This document shows positions 25,231 through 34,465 of a stretch of DNA of 55,876 bases, piece by piece. The stretch is taken from NCBI GenBank assembly GCA_964653285.1, contig CAZZEX010000022.1, positions 1-55,876 on the forward strand. The letters are read 5' to 3'. The stretch is from CAZZEX01 sp964653285 (lineage in GTDB: Bacteria; Chloroflexota; Anaerolineae; B4-G1). The position numbers and the translations under genes were made by a program. The number at the start of each line of letters is the position of its first letter. Position 1 is the first letter of the stretch. The notes under the pieces were generated by a model. It saw only the letters and a program-made list of their open reading frames with translations, was not told where the DNA came from and ran no database searches.

Positions 25231-26529
25231 ATGCTGAGTTCTGAGGAACTACTTAAGAAGGATGCCCAACATGTCATCCGCGCTTGGGCCGCGAAACCGA
25301 CAGTCGTTGCCGAAGCCAAAGGAGCCGTTCTGAAGGACCCTGAGGGGAACGAGTACATTGACTGCACGTCGGGGTTGTTCGCAGCCATCATCGGACATAG
25401 TAACCCTGAGGTGATCGCTGCTGTCAAGGATCAGGTCGAGAAAGTGACGCAGATTTCGGCGCTACAGGCTACGGAACCGATGGTCCTTTTGGCCGAGATG
25501 TTGGCCCAGGTAACCCCTGAGCCGATCCGAAAGTGCTTCTTCACCAATGGAGGTGGTGAGTCCGTTGAGGCTGCGCTTAAGATGGCCCGCCAGTATACCG
25601 GGAAGTATGAGAGCATCGTTCTCAAGAATGCATTCCATGGCCTGTCCTTCGGCGCGTTGACTGCTACCGGTGCCGTCAAGTATAAACAGGGATTTGGACC
25701 GCTGCTTCCTGGTTTTCTGCGTGCACCCCACGCCTATTGCTATCGCTGCCCCTTCGACCTAGGCTACCCTGCTTGCGATCTGCGCTGTGCCCAGGAGATA
25801 GAGAACATCATAACTGACACGGCCATTTCTACTGTCTCGGAGGGGTGCATCGGGGCCGTGATGGTAGAGCCTGTCCAAGGGCGGGGCGGGATCATCCCTC
25901 CTGATGACTGGCTGCCAAGGGTGCGGGAGATTTGTGACAAGCATGGGATACTGCTGATACTGGACGAGATCCAAACCGCATATGGCCGGACTGGCAAATT
26001 CCTCGCCTGTCAACACCGGGGGGTGGTGCCAGATATCCTGGTGCTGTCGAAGAACGTGGGCGGTGGTCTGCCGGCAGGAGTGGTAATGACCAACGATGAA
26101 ATCGCAGGAAGATTCACCACAGGGACTACATCTACGCACTCAGGAAATGCAGTGGCTTGTGCGGCCGGCCTGGCGGGTCTCAAGGCCTTGATGCGAGAGA
26201 AGATGTGGGAGAATGCCACAGTTATGGGACAGCGGTTCGTGGAAGGGTTCGAGAATATGAACACCAGCCACTACGTCGGCGAAGCCCGTATGAAAGGGCT
26301 GATGGGCGGCATTGAGCTGGTATTGGACAAGGAAACGAAGGAGCCACTACCCAAAGAGAACGTGAGGCGTATCAACGAGGCAGTGCTGAAACGAGGTGTC
26401 ATCATCACTGCTTCCGGACCGTGCGGCAATGTCTTCCGTGTTCAGCCTCCCTTGGTGATCACCGCCGATCAGGTAGACCAGGTGGTGTCAGCTTTCGATG
26501 AGGCGGTCGCGGAGGTGATGGGGGCCTGA
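25231..26529 (+). CDS. Class III PLP aminotransferase with Cys4 motif (copy 1)
   Basis: A 432-residue class III aminotransferase of the 4-aminobutyrate/ornithine/beta-alanine group. The PLP lysine is Lys274 (LVLSKNVGGGLPAG); LILDEIQTAYGRTGKF and the FTNGGGESVEAALKMAR phosphate-binding stretch are intact. Cys170-x2-Cys173-x8-Cys182-x3-Cys186 (YCYRCPFDLGYPACDLRC) forms a possible metal or iron-sulfur site, as in GABA aminotransferases that carry a cluster. ATG 25231 has AAGGAG ten bases upstream; the longer frame to 25117 is not supported. It likely removes or adds an amino group in the pathway with the DegT enzyme. Confidence 0.87.
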   Translation: MLSSEELLKKDAQHVIRAWAAKPTVVAEAKGAVLKDPEGNEYIDCTSGLFAAIIGHSNPEVIAAVKDQVEKVTQISALQATEPMVLLAEMLAQVTPEPIRKCFFTNGGGESVEAALKMARQYTGKYESIVLKNAFHGLSFGALTATGAVKYKQGFGPLLPGFLRAPHAYCYRCPFDLGYPACDLRCAQEIENIITDTAISTVSEGCIGAVMVEPVQGRGGIIPPDDWLPRVREICDKHGILLILDEIQTAYGRTGKFLACQHRGVVPDILVLSKNVGGGLPAGVVMTNDEIAGRFTTGTTSTHSGNAVACAAGLAGLKALMREKMWENATVMGQRFVEGFENMNTSHYVGEARMKGLMGGIELVLDKETKEPLPKENVRRINEAVLKRGVIITASGPCGNVFRVQPPLVITADQVDQVVSAFDEAVAEVMGA

Positions 26530-26580
26530 GAGGTCTCGTCCAGGTTGCAGCCTGGTTTATTTCGACTTTAGGAGCAGAGG

Positions 26581-27381
26581 ATGAAAGAACGTTTGGGGAA
26601 GATCTTCCGGGACGATGGGCGGGCTTTGATCGTCCCTATTGACCACACAATCGCCGGCGGAATTGTGCCCGGCTGGGAGAACCCTGCCGCCACCCTCGCC
26701 CGGGTCATCGCAGGTGGTGCCGATGGCATCATGACCACCTACGGGATCCTGAAACAGTTTCGAGGCCTGATGGCAGGGAAAGTGGCCATGCTCCTGCGTC
26801 TCGATGGAGGGATGAGCTTTTTCCGGGAGCAGTGGGGCGAGTATACCCAGTGGCGACTCCTGTACAGCGTTGAAGATGCTCTCCGCATAGGAGCGGATGG
26901 GGTCATAGTCATGGGGTTTTTCGGGGCCGAGTGCGAACTGGACACCATCGAGATTATCGCCCGCGTGGCAGCCGACTGCGAGAGATGGAATGTACCTCTG
27001 GCTGTCGAGACATTGCCCTGCCCTGGTCCGTGGGGCAAAGATGTTTACAGCCCAGAGGCAGTGGCAGCAGCAGCCCGTCTCGGGGCAGAGTACGGAGCTG
27101 ACTTCATCAAAACGTACTACACTGGCAGCGCCGAGAGTTTTCGTCAGGTCACCGCTTGCTGCCCTGTCCCGGTGCTGATCGCTGGCGGTCCAAAGATGGC
27201 CACAGATCGGGACGTGTTGGAGACAGCACAGGGCATGGTTAAAGGTAACGGGGCAGGTCTGTTTTTCGGTAGAAACGTGTGGCAGCATAAGAACCCGGCC
27301 GCCATGACCCAGGCGTTGTCCAAAATCCTCCACGTAGGGACCAGTGTGGATGATGCTCTCGAGGAACTGTCGGGTGGCTGA
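26581..27381 (+). CDS. Class I aldolase of the DhnA/LsrF (DeoC-like) family
   Basis: A 266-residue TIM-barrel protein of the archaeal-type class I fructose-bisphosphate aldolase family, which includes LsrF and aminodehydroquinate-route enzymes. The Schiff-base lysine is Lys177 in GADFIKTYYTGSAESF; the phosphate-binding VLIAGGPKMATDRDV and GLFFGRNVWQHKNP are present. The N-terminal RALIVPIDHTIAGG is also typical. It would cleave or form a C-C bond in a phosphorylated sugar or acyl intermediate. The gene starts 51 bases after the aminotransferase. Confidence 0.87.
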   Translation: MKERLGKIFRDDGRALIVPIDHTIAGGIVPGWENPAATLARVIAGGADGIMTTYGILKQFRGLMAGKVAMLLRLDGGMSFFREQWGEYTQWRLLYSVEDALRIGADGVIVMGFFGAECELDTIEIIARVAADCERWNVPLAVETLPCPGPWGKDVYSPEAVAAAARLGAEYGADFIKTYYTGSAESFRQVTACCPVPVLIAGGPKMATDRDVLETAQGMVKGNGAGLFFGRNVWQHKNPAAMTQALSKILHVGTSVDDALEELSGG

Positions 27382-27528
27382 TCAAAAGCGGTGACCCAGA
27401 TCAAGCGCCGCGAGGAATGTGGTGCTGTGGAGCGAAAGGGGGTGTCAATGAACGATTAGGTGCTTCTGTGGAAGGGAAGAAATCCGTCAGAGTTGTGCGT
27501 CATCAAGATTGGTCAAGGAGGAAAATCC

Positions 27529-28356
27529 ATGTTTAACGAAAGAACATTAAGGATCGCTATGATCGCAGGTCTGGTGATCACGGCTGTGATCATTGTTGTT
27601 ATGGCACCGTGGGGGGCCGGGTTGGGGCCGTCCGGGTCACCAGGGCGGACAGCCCTGCTGTGGATCTTCGCTTTCGTGGGCGCCCTGCCCTTCGCCGTAT
27701 ACTGGATGAACCGCTTCGCGCAGCATCCAGAATGGAACGTCATGCCGGGCCGGTACGTCGAGGGCATGCAGGTTCAACTTTCGTCACCATATACCTATGT
27801 GGCCATCGGCGTCATCGGCGCTCTCTTCGCTGTAGCCGCCTTGAGTGAGGGGATTCGCCTCGACTTCCAGGCGATGGTGATCGCTGCTTCCGCCGCGCTG
27901 TTTGGTGGTCCCATCTCCTTCTGGGGACTGCTACTGGGTCAGGTACTGGGCCGCCTCTTCATCCATCCCTTCTGGGTGTCCGGTGGGGCCTCTGTCTTCC
28001 TCAACATCCTGCCCTATTCCCTGTTCGACGCGGCCATCTGGGCCTTAGCCGGGTACATGTACTTCCGCTTCGTCCACGACCGTGGCAGCCGGGGTCTGGT
28101 TCCCTCTTTCTTGATCGCCTGGATCCTCTCTGAGCCCGTACACCAGATTGGCTGGCTCTTCGGCGACTACATCATCGGTAACCCGTGGGCAGCAGCCGCG
28201 GTTGGCATCGCCAGAGACTGGGTCGCACCTCAGCCTGCTTTCCCCTTCCTGCCCTACTGGGTTCTCAGTGCCTTCGCCTTCGTGCCCATCGGCTACATAG
28301 CCGGACACGCGGTGCGCAATGCCTGGGCAGGGGGCGTAGGCGAGGAAGAGGAGTGA
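27529..28356 (+). CDS. ECF transporter substrate-binding (S) component-like membrane protein
   Basis: A 275-residue membrane protein with six or more hydrophobic segments, placed immediately before the ATPase and T-component genes of an ECF (energy-coupling factor) importer. The pattern AMVIAASAALFGGPISFWGL followed by a GQVLGRLF helix is S-component-like. S components bind the substrate; the identity cannot be read from sequence, but the adjoining kinase, dehydrogenases and aminotransferases suggest a sugar-like compound. The ATG at 27529 has AAGGAGG eight bases upstream; earlier frames are rejected. Confidence 0.72.
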   Translation: MFNERTLRIAMIAGLVITAVIIVVMAPWGAGLGPSGSPGRTALLWIFAFVGALPFAVYWMNRFAQHPEWNVMPGRYVEGMQVQLSSPYTYVAIGVIGALFAVAALSEGIRLDFQAMVIAASAALFGGPISFWGLLLGQVLGRLFIHPFWVSGGASVFLNILPYSLFDAAIWALAGYMYFRFVHDRGSRGLVPSFLIAWILSEPVHQIGWLFGDYIIGNPWAAAAVGIARDWVAPQPAFPFLPYWVLSAFAFVPIGYIAGHAVRNAWAGGVGEEEE

Positions 28357-28417
28357 AGGTGGACAGTAGTAGATAGAGGGATCTTGTTACCAATCCCTCT
28401 CCGTCTCGACTAGACAT

Positions 28418-28458
28418 GGGGCTGGGTCGCCAGCCGTGATCACTAGCGGCTCAGCCCC
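28418..28458 (+). other. Bulged hairpin between the S-component and ATPase genes
   Basis: The 136-base gap between the ECF genes contains GGGGCTG (28418-28424) paired with CAGCCCC (28452-28458) and an inner stem AGCCG/CGGCT (28432-28436, 28447-28451). A smaller hairpin, AGAGGGA/TCCCTCT, lies at 28375-28400. There is no T-run, so these are not clear terminators. They could limit read-through or protect mRNA and so set the ratio of transporter subunits. Confidence 0.35.
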
Positions 28459-28492
28459 TGAGGCTGTGTAAAAAAGTGAAGGTGGCGGTTAT

Positions 28493-30244
28493 ATGAGTGT
28501 TGTTAAGTTACAGAATCTCAGTTTCCGGTATCTGCGACGCAAGAACCCCGCTTTGAAGAACATTAGCCTGAGCATCGAGAAAGGGACCACCGTGGCCATC
28601 ATGGGGCCGGCGGGCGCGGGCAAGAGCACTCTGGTGAAGGCGTTGATAGGGGTTGTGCCACACATCGATCCAGGCCACTTGGACGGTGATGTCATCGTTG
28701 ACGGCCTTAATACGCGGGACCACAGTGTTCCAGATATGGCGCGCCACGTAAGTCTCGTGTTGGAAAACCCGGATGTGCAGATCTTCTCCCTCACGGTGAA
28801 AGATGACGTCGCCTTCGGTCCTGCCAACCTGGGCATGCCCCCCGACGAAATCTGGGCGCGGGTGGCGTATGCGATGCAGGAAACACAACTCGTGGGCCTT
28901 GATGATCGTAACCCGAATAATCTGTCCGGGGGGGAGCAGCAAGGTCTGGCCATCGCCGGCGCGCTGGCTATGAAGCCGCACGTCCTGGCCATGGACGAAC
29001 CGGTAGCCATGATAGACCCCGTAGGCAAGGATCGGGTGATGTCCATTGTGGAACGGATCACCAAGGGCGATACCCAAACGACCACCATCATCACGGAATC
29101 GGGGACGGACATTGAGGCCCTGGCAGGAAAAGTGGACCAAGTCGTTGCTCTGCATCAGGGGGAAGTGGTGCTGGATGGGCCAGCAAGGGAAGCGCTTGCC
29201 GATCCCATGTTAGAGGAGATCGGCGTTGGCCACCCTCAGGTGACGGATCTCTTCCTGAAGCTCCAGGACGCCGGGGTGAAGTCTACCTACATCCCCATCA
29301 ACTTAGATGACGCCGTTGAGATGCTAAGCCGTCTCCTGGCTGAAGTCGGAGTGAATCAAATTGCATTGCCACCCGATTATGGCGGGCTCACTGAGCGCAA
29401 CTTTGGTAAGCCAATCGTCCGGGTTCAGAACCTCCATCATACCTACCCGCCCGATGTCCACGCACTACGCGGTGTCGATCTTACTATTCACGCCGGAGAG
29501 ATTGTGGGCATCATCGGCCAGAACGGCTCTGGAAAGACGACGATGGCTCGCCATCTGGTGGGACTGTTAAAGCCCAGCAACCGGGACGCGGTGGTCCAGG
29601 TGATGGGTAGGAACGTCACTAAAGTGCGTTTTCGACAGATTATTAAGATGATCAACTACGTCTTTCAGAATCCTGACGACCAGATCTTCGCCGACACTGT
29701 GTGGGAAGAAATCGCCTTCGCCCCGGAAATGATGGGGTTCTCCGAAGAGGAGACCAAGCAAATGGTGGAAGAGGCCCTGGAGACTTTCAACCTCAAAGGC
29801 TACGAGAAGAGATATACGATGTCTCTGCCTGAGGATCTGAAGACATACCTGGCCATTGCCTGCGTATTCCCTCTGAAGCCAGAGATCCTTGTGATAGACG
29901 AGCCTACCACCGGACTGGACATGAAGGGGGAGAAGATCATGATGCACAGTCTGGAGACACTCCGGGATGCCGGCCACACGATTGTTATTATCACACATAA
30001 CATGAAAACCGTAGCCAGGCACTGTGATCGGGTCATCGTCATGGGTGAAGGGCAGATTCTCCTCGAAGGCACACCACGGGAACTTTTTGCCCAGCCTGGG
30101 CGCTTATTAGAGGCCAAAATCAGGCCACCTCAGATCACTCAACTGGGGCAGCGGCTGAACGATATTGGGTTTCCGCCAAACGTGCTGACGGTGGATGAAA
30201 TGACGGACGTTGTTCTGTACAATCTGAGAAGGAATAGGGGGTAG
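28493..30244 (+). CDS. ECF transporter ATPase with two fused ABC domains (EcfA-EcfA')
   Basis: A 583-residue protein holding both nucleotide-binding domains of an ECF importer. Domain 1: Walker A GPAGAGKST (38-46), an intact LSGGEQQ signature (144-150), Walker B with DEP (168-170), but Glu202 where the switch His should be (TIITESGTD). Domain 2: Walker A GQNGSGKTT (342-350), Walker B VIDEP (467-471), switch His502 (IITHNM), but SLPEDLK (444-450) in place of the LSGGQ signature. The composite site using domain 2 Walker and domain 1 signature is therefore canonical and the other one degenerate. It starts 136 bases after the S gene and ends two bases before ecfT. Confidence 0.92.
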   Translation: MSVVKLQNLSFRYLRRKNPALKNISLSIEKGTTVAIMGPAGAGKSTLVKALIGVVPHIDPGHLDGDVIVDGLNTRDHSVPDMARHVSLVLENPDVQIFSLTVKDDVAFGPANLGMPPDEIWARVAYAMQETQLVGLDDRNPNNLSGGEQQGLAIAGALAMKPHVLAMDEPVAMIDPVGKDRVMSIVERITKGDTQTTTIITESGTDIEALAGKVDQVVALHQGEVVLDGPAREALADPMLEEIGVGHPQVTDLFLKLQDAGVKSTYIPINLDDAVEMLSRLLAEVGVNQIALPPDYGGLTERNFGKPIVRVQNLHHTYPPDVHALRGVDLTIHAGEIVGIIGQNGSGKTTMARHLVGLLKPSNRDAVVQVMGRNVTKVRFRQIIKMINYVFQNPDDQIFADTVWEEIAFAPEMMGFSEEETKQMVEEALETFNLKGYEKRYTMSLPEDLKTYLAIACVFPLKPEILVIDEPTTGLDMKGEKIMMHSLETLRDAGHTIVIITHNMKTVARHCDRVIVMGEGQILLEGTPRELFAQPGRLLEAKIRPPQITQLGQRLNDIGFPPNVLTVDEMTDVVLYNLRRNRG

Positions 30245-30246
30245 AG

Positions 30247-31080
30247 ATGGCACGCTGGTTAGAATATGAGTCGCGAGATACTTTCCTCCACAAGAGGCTG
30301 CACCCTTTGACCAAGATGATGGTCGTCGCTAGCGTCGTCATTATGTCAGGTTTATGGTTGGACCCCCGTTACCAAGCAGTCTTGTTTCTCCTGGCGTTCA
30401 TCCCAGTATACGTCTCCAAGATACCCCTGTATTGGTTTTCGGTCGTCGCGCTCGCGGTGGTCACAAGCACGTATCCAGTGGCGGTGACCTCCCTGGGGCA
30501 GACCAACGTCGGACTCTACAAAGTCCTGGATCCCACCTGGGCCACGACGTCTGTGGTGGGCACTGATATCCCATTTGTTGGCAAACTGGGGATCACGTAC
30601 GGAGGGCTTATGTGGCTCCTGAACGCCGAGCTGAGATCCACGATCATGGCCACCTACATGTTTGTCTTCATCTACACCACGTCTGTGGCCGAGGTGACCG
30701 ACACCCTCCTGGCCCTGAAAGTTCCTCAGCCCGCGGTCTTTGTCATCTCCATCGCCTATAAGCTCATCCCCAGTTTCAGCAGGGTGGTAGAGCACATCCT
30801 CAGCGCCCAGCGGCTGCGCGGCTGGAGCCTCAGGCACTGGAACCCCGTCATAATTGTGCGTCGCGCTGCACCTTTGATGAAGCCCCTGATGCGCCGTGTG
30901 GCCATCATGACCGAGCAGATCACTATGACTACCCAGATCCGGGGCTTCGGCTCAGGGAAAGTCACAGCGACCAGGAAACTGACCTTCACCAAGCTCGACT
31001 ATGCGCTTATGGCTATCGCCATCCTCGCTACTATTACGGCCGTAGTCTTGACAGCTTTCTTCAACGTGGGACAGCTCTAG
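30247..31080 (+). CDS. ecfT: ECF transporter transmembrane (T) component
   Basis: A 277-residue membrane protein with about five to six transmembrane segments. The two Ala-Arg-Gly-type coupling motifs that dock into the ATPases are recognisable as SAQRLRGWSLRHW and TTQIRGFGSGK. It begins two bases after the fused ATPase gene, so the two are co-translated. With the adjacent S component this makes a dedicated (group I) ECF importer rather than one that shares modules with remote S genes. Confidence 0.92.
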   Translation: MARWLEYESRDTFLHKRLHPLTKMMVVASVVIMSGLWLDPRYQAVLFLLAFIPVYVSKIPLYWFSVVALAVVTSTYPVAVTSLGQTNVGLYKVLDPTWATTSVVGTDIPFVGKLGITYGGLMWLLNAELRSTIMATYMFVFIYTTSVAEVTDTLLALKVPQPAVFVISIAYKLIPSFSRVVEHILSAQRLRGWSLRHWNPVIIVRRAAPLMKPLMRRVAIMTEQITMTTQIRGFGSGKVTATRKLTFTKLDYALMAIAILATITAVVLTAFFNVGQL

Positions 31081-31132
31081 GCTGGGAGATTACAACAGTA
31101 TCGCCTGCCTTCAGCAAGATTGTGAGGGTAAC

Positions 31133-32167
31133 GTGAAAGCAGCCTTTCTGCAAACGCTGGGCCATCTGGAAGTTCGCGAGACCGAACACCCCCTATGCCC
31201 ACCCAGGGGGGCCGTTCTGCGAGTGCACGCCTGCGCTATCTGTGGCTCCGACTTGCGAACCTTCCACCATGGGCACCATGCCGTCACCTTGCCCCACATC
31301 CTCGGTCATGAAATCGCGGGGGAGGTAGCAGAAGTAGATGCTCAGGAGGAGTTCCGGGTCGGCGATCGGGTAGCACTGGTTCCAGCGGTGAGCTGTGGGC
31401 GATGTCTCCACTGCCGCAGCGGTCACTTCAATCGTTGTGATAACCTTCTGGCCCTCGGAGAGGATATACCTGGAGGGTACGCCGAGTACGTGGCAGTCCC
31501 GGCCCGGCTTATTGATGGGGGGTATTTGATCCACATACCTGAGGGCCTCTCCTACGAAGCGGCAGCACTGGCTGAGCCTCTTTCTTGCGTCCTCAATGGC
31601 CAGGAGTTGGTCCAGGTCTCCTTGGATGATACAGTAGCCGTCATTGGTCTGGGGGCCATCGGTTGCATGCACACAGCCGTGGCCCGGCTACGTGGCGCAC
31701 GGAAGATCTTCGCCTGCGACATCTCACCTGTCCGGCTGGAGATGGCCCGCTTCTTTCACGCGGACGCTTACTTCAACTCAAGGGCCGAGGACCCCATGGA
31801 GGCTGTTCGGAGCGCCACAAACGGACGCGGCGTCGATGTGGCCATCGTGGCCTGTGCCAGTGGTGCGGCCCAGAAGCAAGCAATAATGATGGCAGCCAAA
31901 GGTGGACGAATCAGCTTTTTTGGAGGTCTGCCTAAGGATAACTCGCTGGTTTCTCTAGACACCAACCTCATCCACTATCGCGAGCTCACCGTGGTGGGAG
32001 CCTTTGGTGCTACTCCCATCCAGTTGCAACGCGCGATCAACCTGATTGCCTCGTGTATGATGCCGGTGGATCGGCTGATTACCCACGTCTTTCCGCTGGA
32101 GGAGATTGCGCACGCTTTCGAGGTCGCCGCCAGTGAGGAAAGTCTGCGCGTGATCATCACACCCTAG
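31133..32167 (+). CDS. Zinc-dependent medium-chain dehydrogenase (sorbitol/threonine dehydrogenase type, copy 1)
   Basis: A 344-residue medium-chain dehydrogenase. The catalytic zinc Cys is in CAICGSDLRTF and the His in LGHEIAGEV; the structural zinc site is CGRCLHCRSGHFNRC (four Cys). The Rossmann motif is VIGLGAIGCMH, followed by ACDISPVRLE, which with Asp at the end of beta-2 favours NAD. It would oxidise a polyol or sugar hydroxyl. GTG 31133 is the start, with GAGGG before it. Its neighbours are the ECF importer and an FGGY kinase. Confidence 0.87.
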   Translation: MKAAFLQTLGHLEVRETEHPLCPPRGAVLRVHACAICGSDLRTFHHGHHAVTLPHILGHEIAGEVAEVDAQEEFRVGDRVALVPAVSCGRCLHCRSGHFNRCDNLLALGEDIPGGYAEYVAVPARLIDGGYLIHIPEGLSYEAAALAEPLSCVLNGQELVQVSLDDTVAVIGLGAIGCMHTAVARLRGARKIFACDISPVRLEMARFFHADAYFNSRAEDPMEAVRSATNGRGVDVAIVACASGAAQKQAIMMAAKGGRISFFGGLPKDNSLVSLDTNLIHYRELTVVGAFGATPIQLQRAINLIASCMMPVDRLITHVFPLEEIAHAFEVAASEESLRVIITP

Positions 32168-32190
32168 CCCGTACATACGGCGGTTTCGCC

Positions 32191-32214
32191 GGACGGCGTT
32201 CTTCAGCGCCGTCC
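32191..32214. other. 8-bp hairpin after the first dehydrogenase gene
   Basis: GGACGGCG (32191-32198), an eight-base loop, and CGCCGTCC (32207-32214) form a perfect GC-rich hairpin 24 bases after the stop codon. No T-run follows, so a factor-independent terminator is doubtful. It may separate the importer/dehydrogenase genes from the kinase gene or stabilise the 3' end of the mRNA. Confidence 0.4.
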
Positions 32215-32273
32215 GTGTTGATATCGGAATTCCAAATCATGCGATCTTACATCTGTGGAGGAGTAAGATACTG

Positions 32274-33800
32274 ATGACTGAATCTCTTCTATTGGGCGTT
32301 GATATCGGAACCCAGGGATCTAAAGGTGTTATTGTCGATCCAGAGGGCCGGGTGCTGGCCCAGCACTTCTGCGAGCATCCCGTGCTCCACCCCAAACCCG
32401 GTTGGGCAGAACACGACCCTGAGCAAACCTGGTGGGGGGATTTCGTGAAGATCACCCAGGCGCTCCTGGCCCAACAGGGAATCGAGCCTCAGGCCATCGC
32501 AGCCATGTGTGTCAGTGGCCTGTTTCCAAATATGGCCCCCACCGACGCTGACGGCCAACCCTTGCGCAACTCGATTCTCTACTCCGATAACCGCGCCGTG
32601 GAAGAGATTGACTACGTGAATCAGCTCTATGGAACCCAGCTCACCAGCGAGGAGATCACACCCAAGCTCCTATGGTTTTTGCGCCATGAACCCGACCTCT
32701 TCGCTAAGACGCGCATGTTCTTCAATGCCCACAGCTACGTGGTATACAGGTTGACCGGGCAATACACGATTGACTATATTGCTGCTTGCCTCGTCGGGGC
32801 CATATACGCCACCTCGCGTGCCGGGTGGCGGGAAGACGTTTGCCAGGAGTTGGGTTTTCCGCTCGAGATTCTCCCAACGCCCTGCCCACCAGCACAGGTG
32901 GTCGGGGAAGTGACGAAATCTGCAGCGGAGCAGACGGGATTGGCCCGGGGCACCCCTGTTTTGGCAGGTTCTGGCGACGTCTACTTCTCGCTACTGGGTG
33001 CGGGGGTCGTGGGGCCGGGCGACGTGACGATCTACTACGGGACGGCCGGGCTGACCACCGTTTGTTATGCCAGCCTGGAATCCCTTGCCCGAAAGCCCTA
33101 CCCTGTCGACGATGGCTATTGCTTCTTTTACCCGGCTTACATGTTGACTTCAGGGGAGTTGGTGCGCTGGTTCCGCGATCAGTTTGGCGTATGCGAGACC
33201 GGGGTGGCGAAATGGCTGGACAGGAGTGCGTATCAACTCTTGGACGAGGAAGCATCCCAAATCCAACCAGGCTGTGAGGGCTTGATTCTCCTGCCATACT
33301 TCCTGGGCCAGCGTTCGCCCGTGTTTGACCCTCTGGCGAAGGGGGTGTTCTTCGGCTTGAGTATGTCTCATGGCAGGGCGCATCTATACAGAGCTATCCT
33401 GGAATCATACGGCTACGGCATCCGCCACGGACTGGAGGAAGCCTCCTACGTCTTCTCCGGACAGGACATCGAGTTGAAACGGTTAATAGCCACCGGCGGA
33501 GGCGCCCGAAGTCCGCTGTGGCGACAAATCGTCAGCGACATCGTGGGGATGGGTCAGGAGTACATCGCCCGGGCGGATGCCCCCTTGGCCGCTGCCTACC
33601 TGGCCGGGTATGGAGTTGGTATCTTCCCAGATTTTGAGACCCTGCGCCAGAAATGGCTGGAGGTCACCTCGGTAACCCAGCCTCGCATGGACATCCACCT
33701 GCAATACCAACACTTCTACGAAATCTACAAAGATCTGCATCAAGCCCTCGGAGGTCAATTTACAGCTCTGGATAGGGCTCTGAGGGGGATCTCTGCTTAG
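32274..33800 (+). CDS. FGGY-family carbohydrate kinase (xylulokinase-like)
   Basis: A 508-residue kinase of the FGGY family. The N-terminal phosphate loop LLLGVDIGTQGSKGVIVDPE and the second domain VLAGSGDVYFSLLGAG and LIATGGGARSPLWRQIVSDI are conserved ATPase-core features; the middle GWAEHDPEQTWW is typical of xylulokinases and related kinases. It would phosphorylate a ketose, polyol or deoxy-sugar in the cytoplasm after import by the ECF system, giving the substrate of the SIS or aldolase step. The exact sugar is not predictable. Confidence 0.88.
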   Translation: MTESLLLGVDIGTQGSKGVIVDPEGRVLAQHFCEHPVLHPKPGWAEHDPEQTWWGDFVKITQALLAQQGIEPQAIAAMCVSGLFPNMAPTDADGQPLRNSILYSDNRAVEEIDYVNQLYGTQLTSEEITPKLLWFLRHEPDLFAKTRMFFNAHSYVVYRLTGQYTIDYIAACLVGAIYATSRAGWREDVCQELGFPLEILPTPCPPAQVVGEVTKSAAEQTGLARGTPVLAGSGDVYFSLLGAGVVGPGDVTIYYGTAGLTTVCYASLESLARKPYPVDDGYCFFYPAYMLTSGELVRWFRDQFGVCETGVAKWLDRSAYQLLDEEASQIQPGCEGLILLPYFLGQRSPVFDPLAKGVFFGLSMSHGRAHLYRAILESYGYGIRHGLEEASYVFSGQDIELKRLIATGGGARSPLWRQIVSDIVGMGQEYIARADAPLAAAYLAGYGVGIFPDFETLRQKWLEVTSVTQPRMDIHLQYQHFYEIYKDLHQALGGQFTALDRALRGISA

Positions 33801-33830
33801 GGAAGTTGGTGTGTCATTGGACTGGAGAGG

Positions 33831-34451
33831 ATGATGAGGGCTGTGGATCGCGCTCTGGCGTTAGGGCTAGCGCGGAAGACGATGCGGCAGGAAGTAGAGA
33901 CCATCCAGTCATTGGCTGATGGGCTGGATGATGCTTTCTGGAAGTGTGCTCAACTGCTAAGCAGTTGCTCAGGGCTGATTTGGGTGACAGGGGTGGGAAC
34001 TTCGGCGGCAGTGGGAACCCGCTTCGCCCATATCTTAACTGACTGTGGTGCCCGGGCCATGTTTCTCTCTCCCGCGGATGGATTGCACGGCCACACGGGG
34101 GTGATAACATCAGACGATCTGCTGGTCGCGATGTCGCGGGGAGGCGAGAGCAGCGAAGTCAATCAGATGGTGGACATCGCCAATCAGCGCGGGGCGACGA
34201 CGATTGCCTTTGTGCACAACGCGGCTTCGACGCTGGCCCAGGCTTGCCAATACGTGCTTCCCATTCGTAGCAAACCGGAGTACGAGTTGATGAGCTACCT
34301 GGCTACTACCAGCACCGTTGCCTTTTCGGCTATGTGCGATAGTTTATGTGCTGTGGTGCTAGAGGTCAAAGGCTATACTCCTGAACAGCTCGGCCAAACG
34401 CATCCCGGAGGGGCCGTCGGACAGGCCCTGACATCGCCTCAGACATTGTAG
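33831..34451 (+). CDS. SIS-domain sugar-phosphate isomerase (KpsF/GutQ-like, no CBS domains)
   Basis: A 206-residue SIS-domain protein. The phosphosugar-binding loop reads LIWVTGVGTSAAVGTRFAHI, followed by PADGLHGHTGVI and LLVAMSRGGESSEVNQMVDI, which align with arabinose-5-phosphate isomerases such as KpsF and GutQ; the tail LGQTHPGGAVGQAL also matches. The CBS pair of KpsF is absent, as in short SIS isomerases. It would interconvert a ketose and aldose phosphate. Either of two adjacent ATGs (33831, 33834) could be the start, with GGAGAGG just upstream. Confidence 0.87.
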   Translation: MMRAVDRALALGLARKTMRQEVETIQSLADGLDDAFWKCAQLLSSCSGLIWVTGVGTSAAVGTRFAHILTDCGARAMFLSPADGLHGHTGVITSDDLLVAMSRGGESSEVNQMVDIANQRGATTIAFVHNAASTLAQACQYVLPIRSKPEYELMSYLATTSTVAFSAMCDSLCAVVLEVKGYTPEQLGQTHPGGAVGQALTSPQTL

Positions 34452-34465
34452 GGGAAAAAGGGGTG

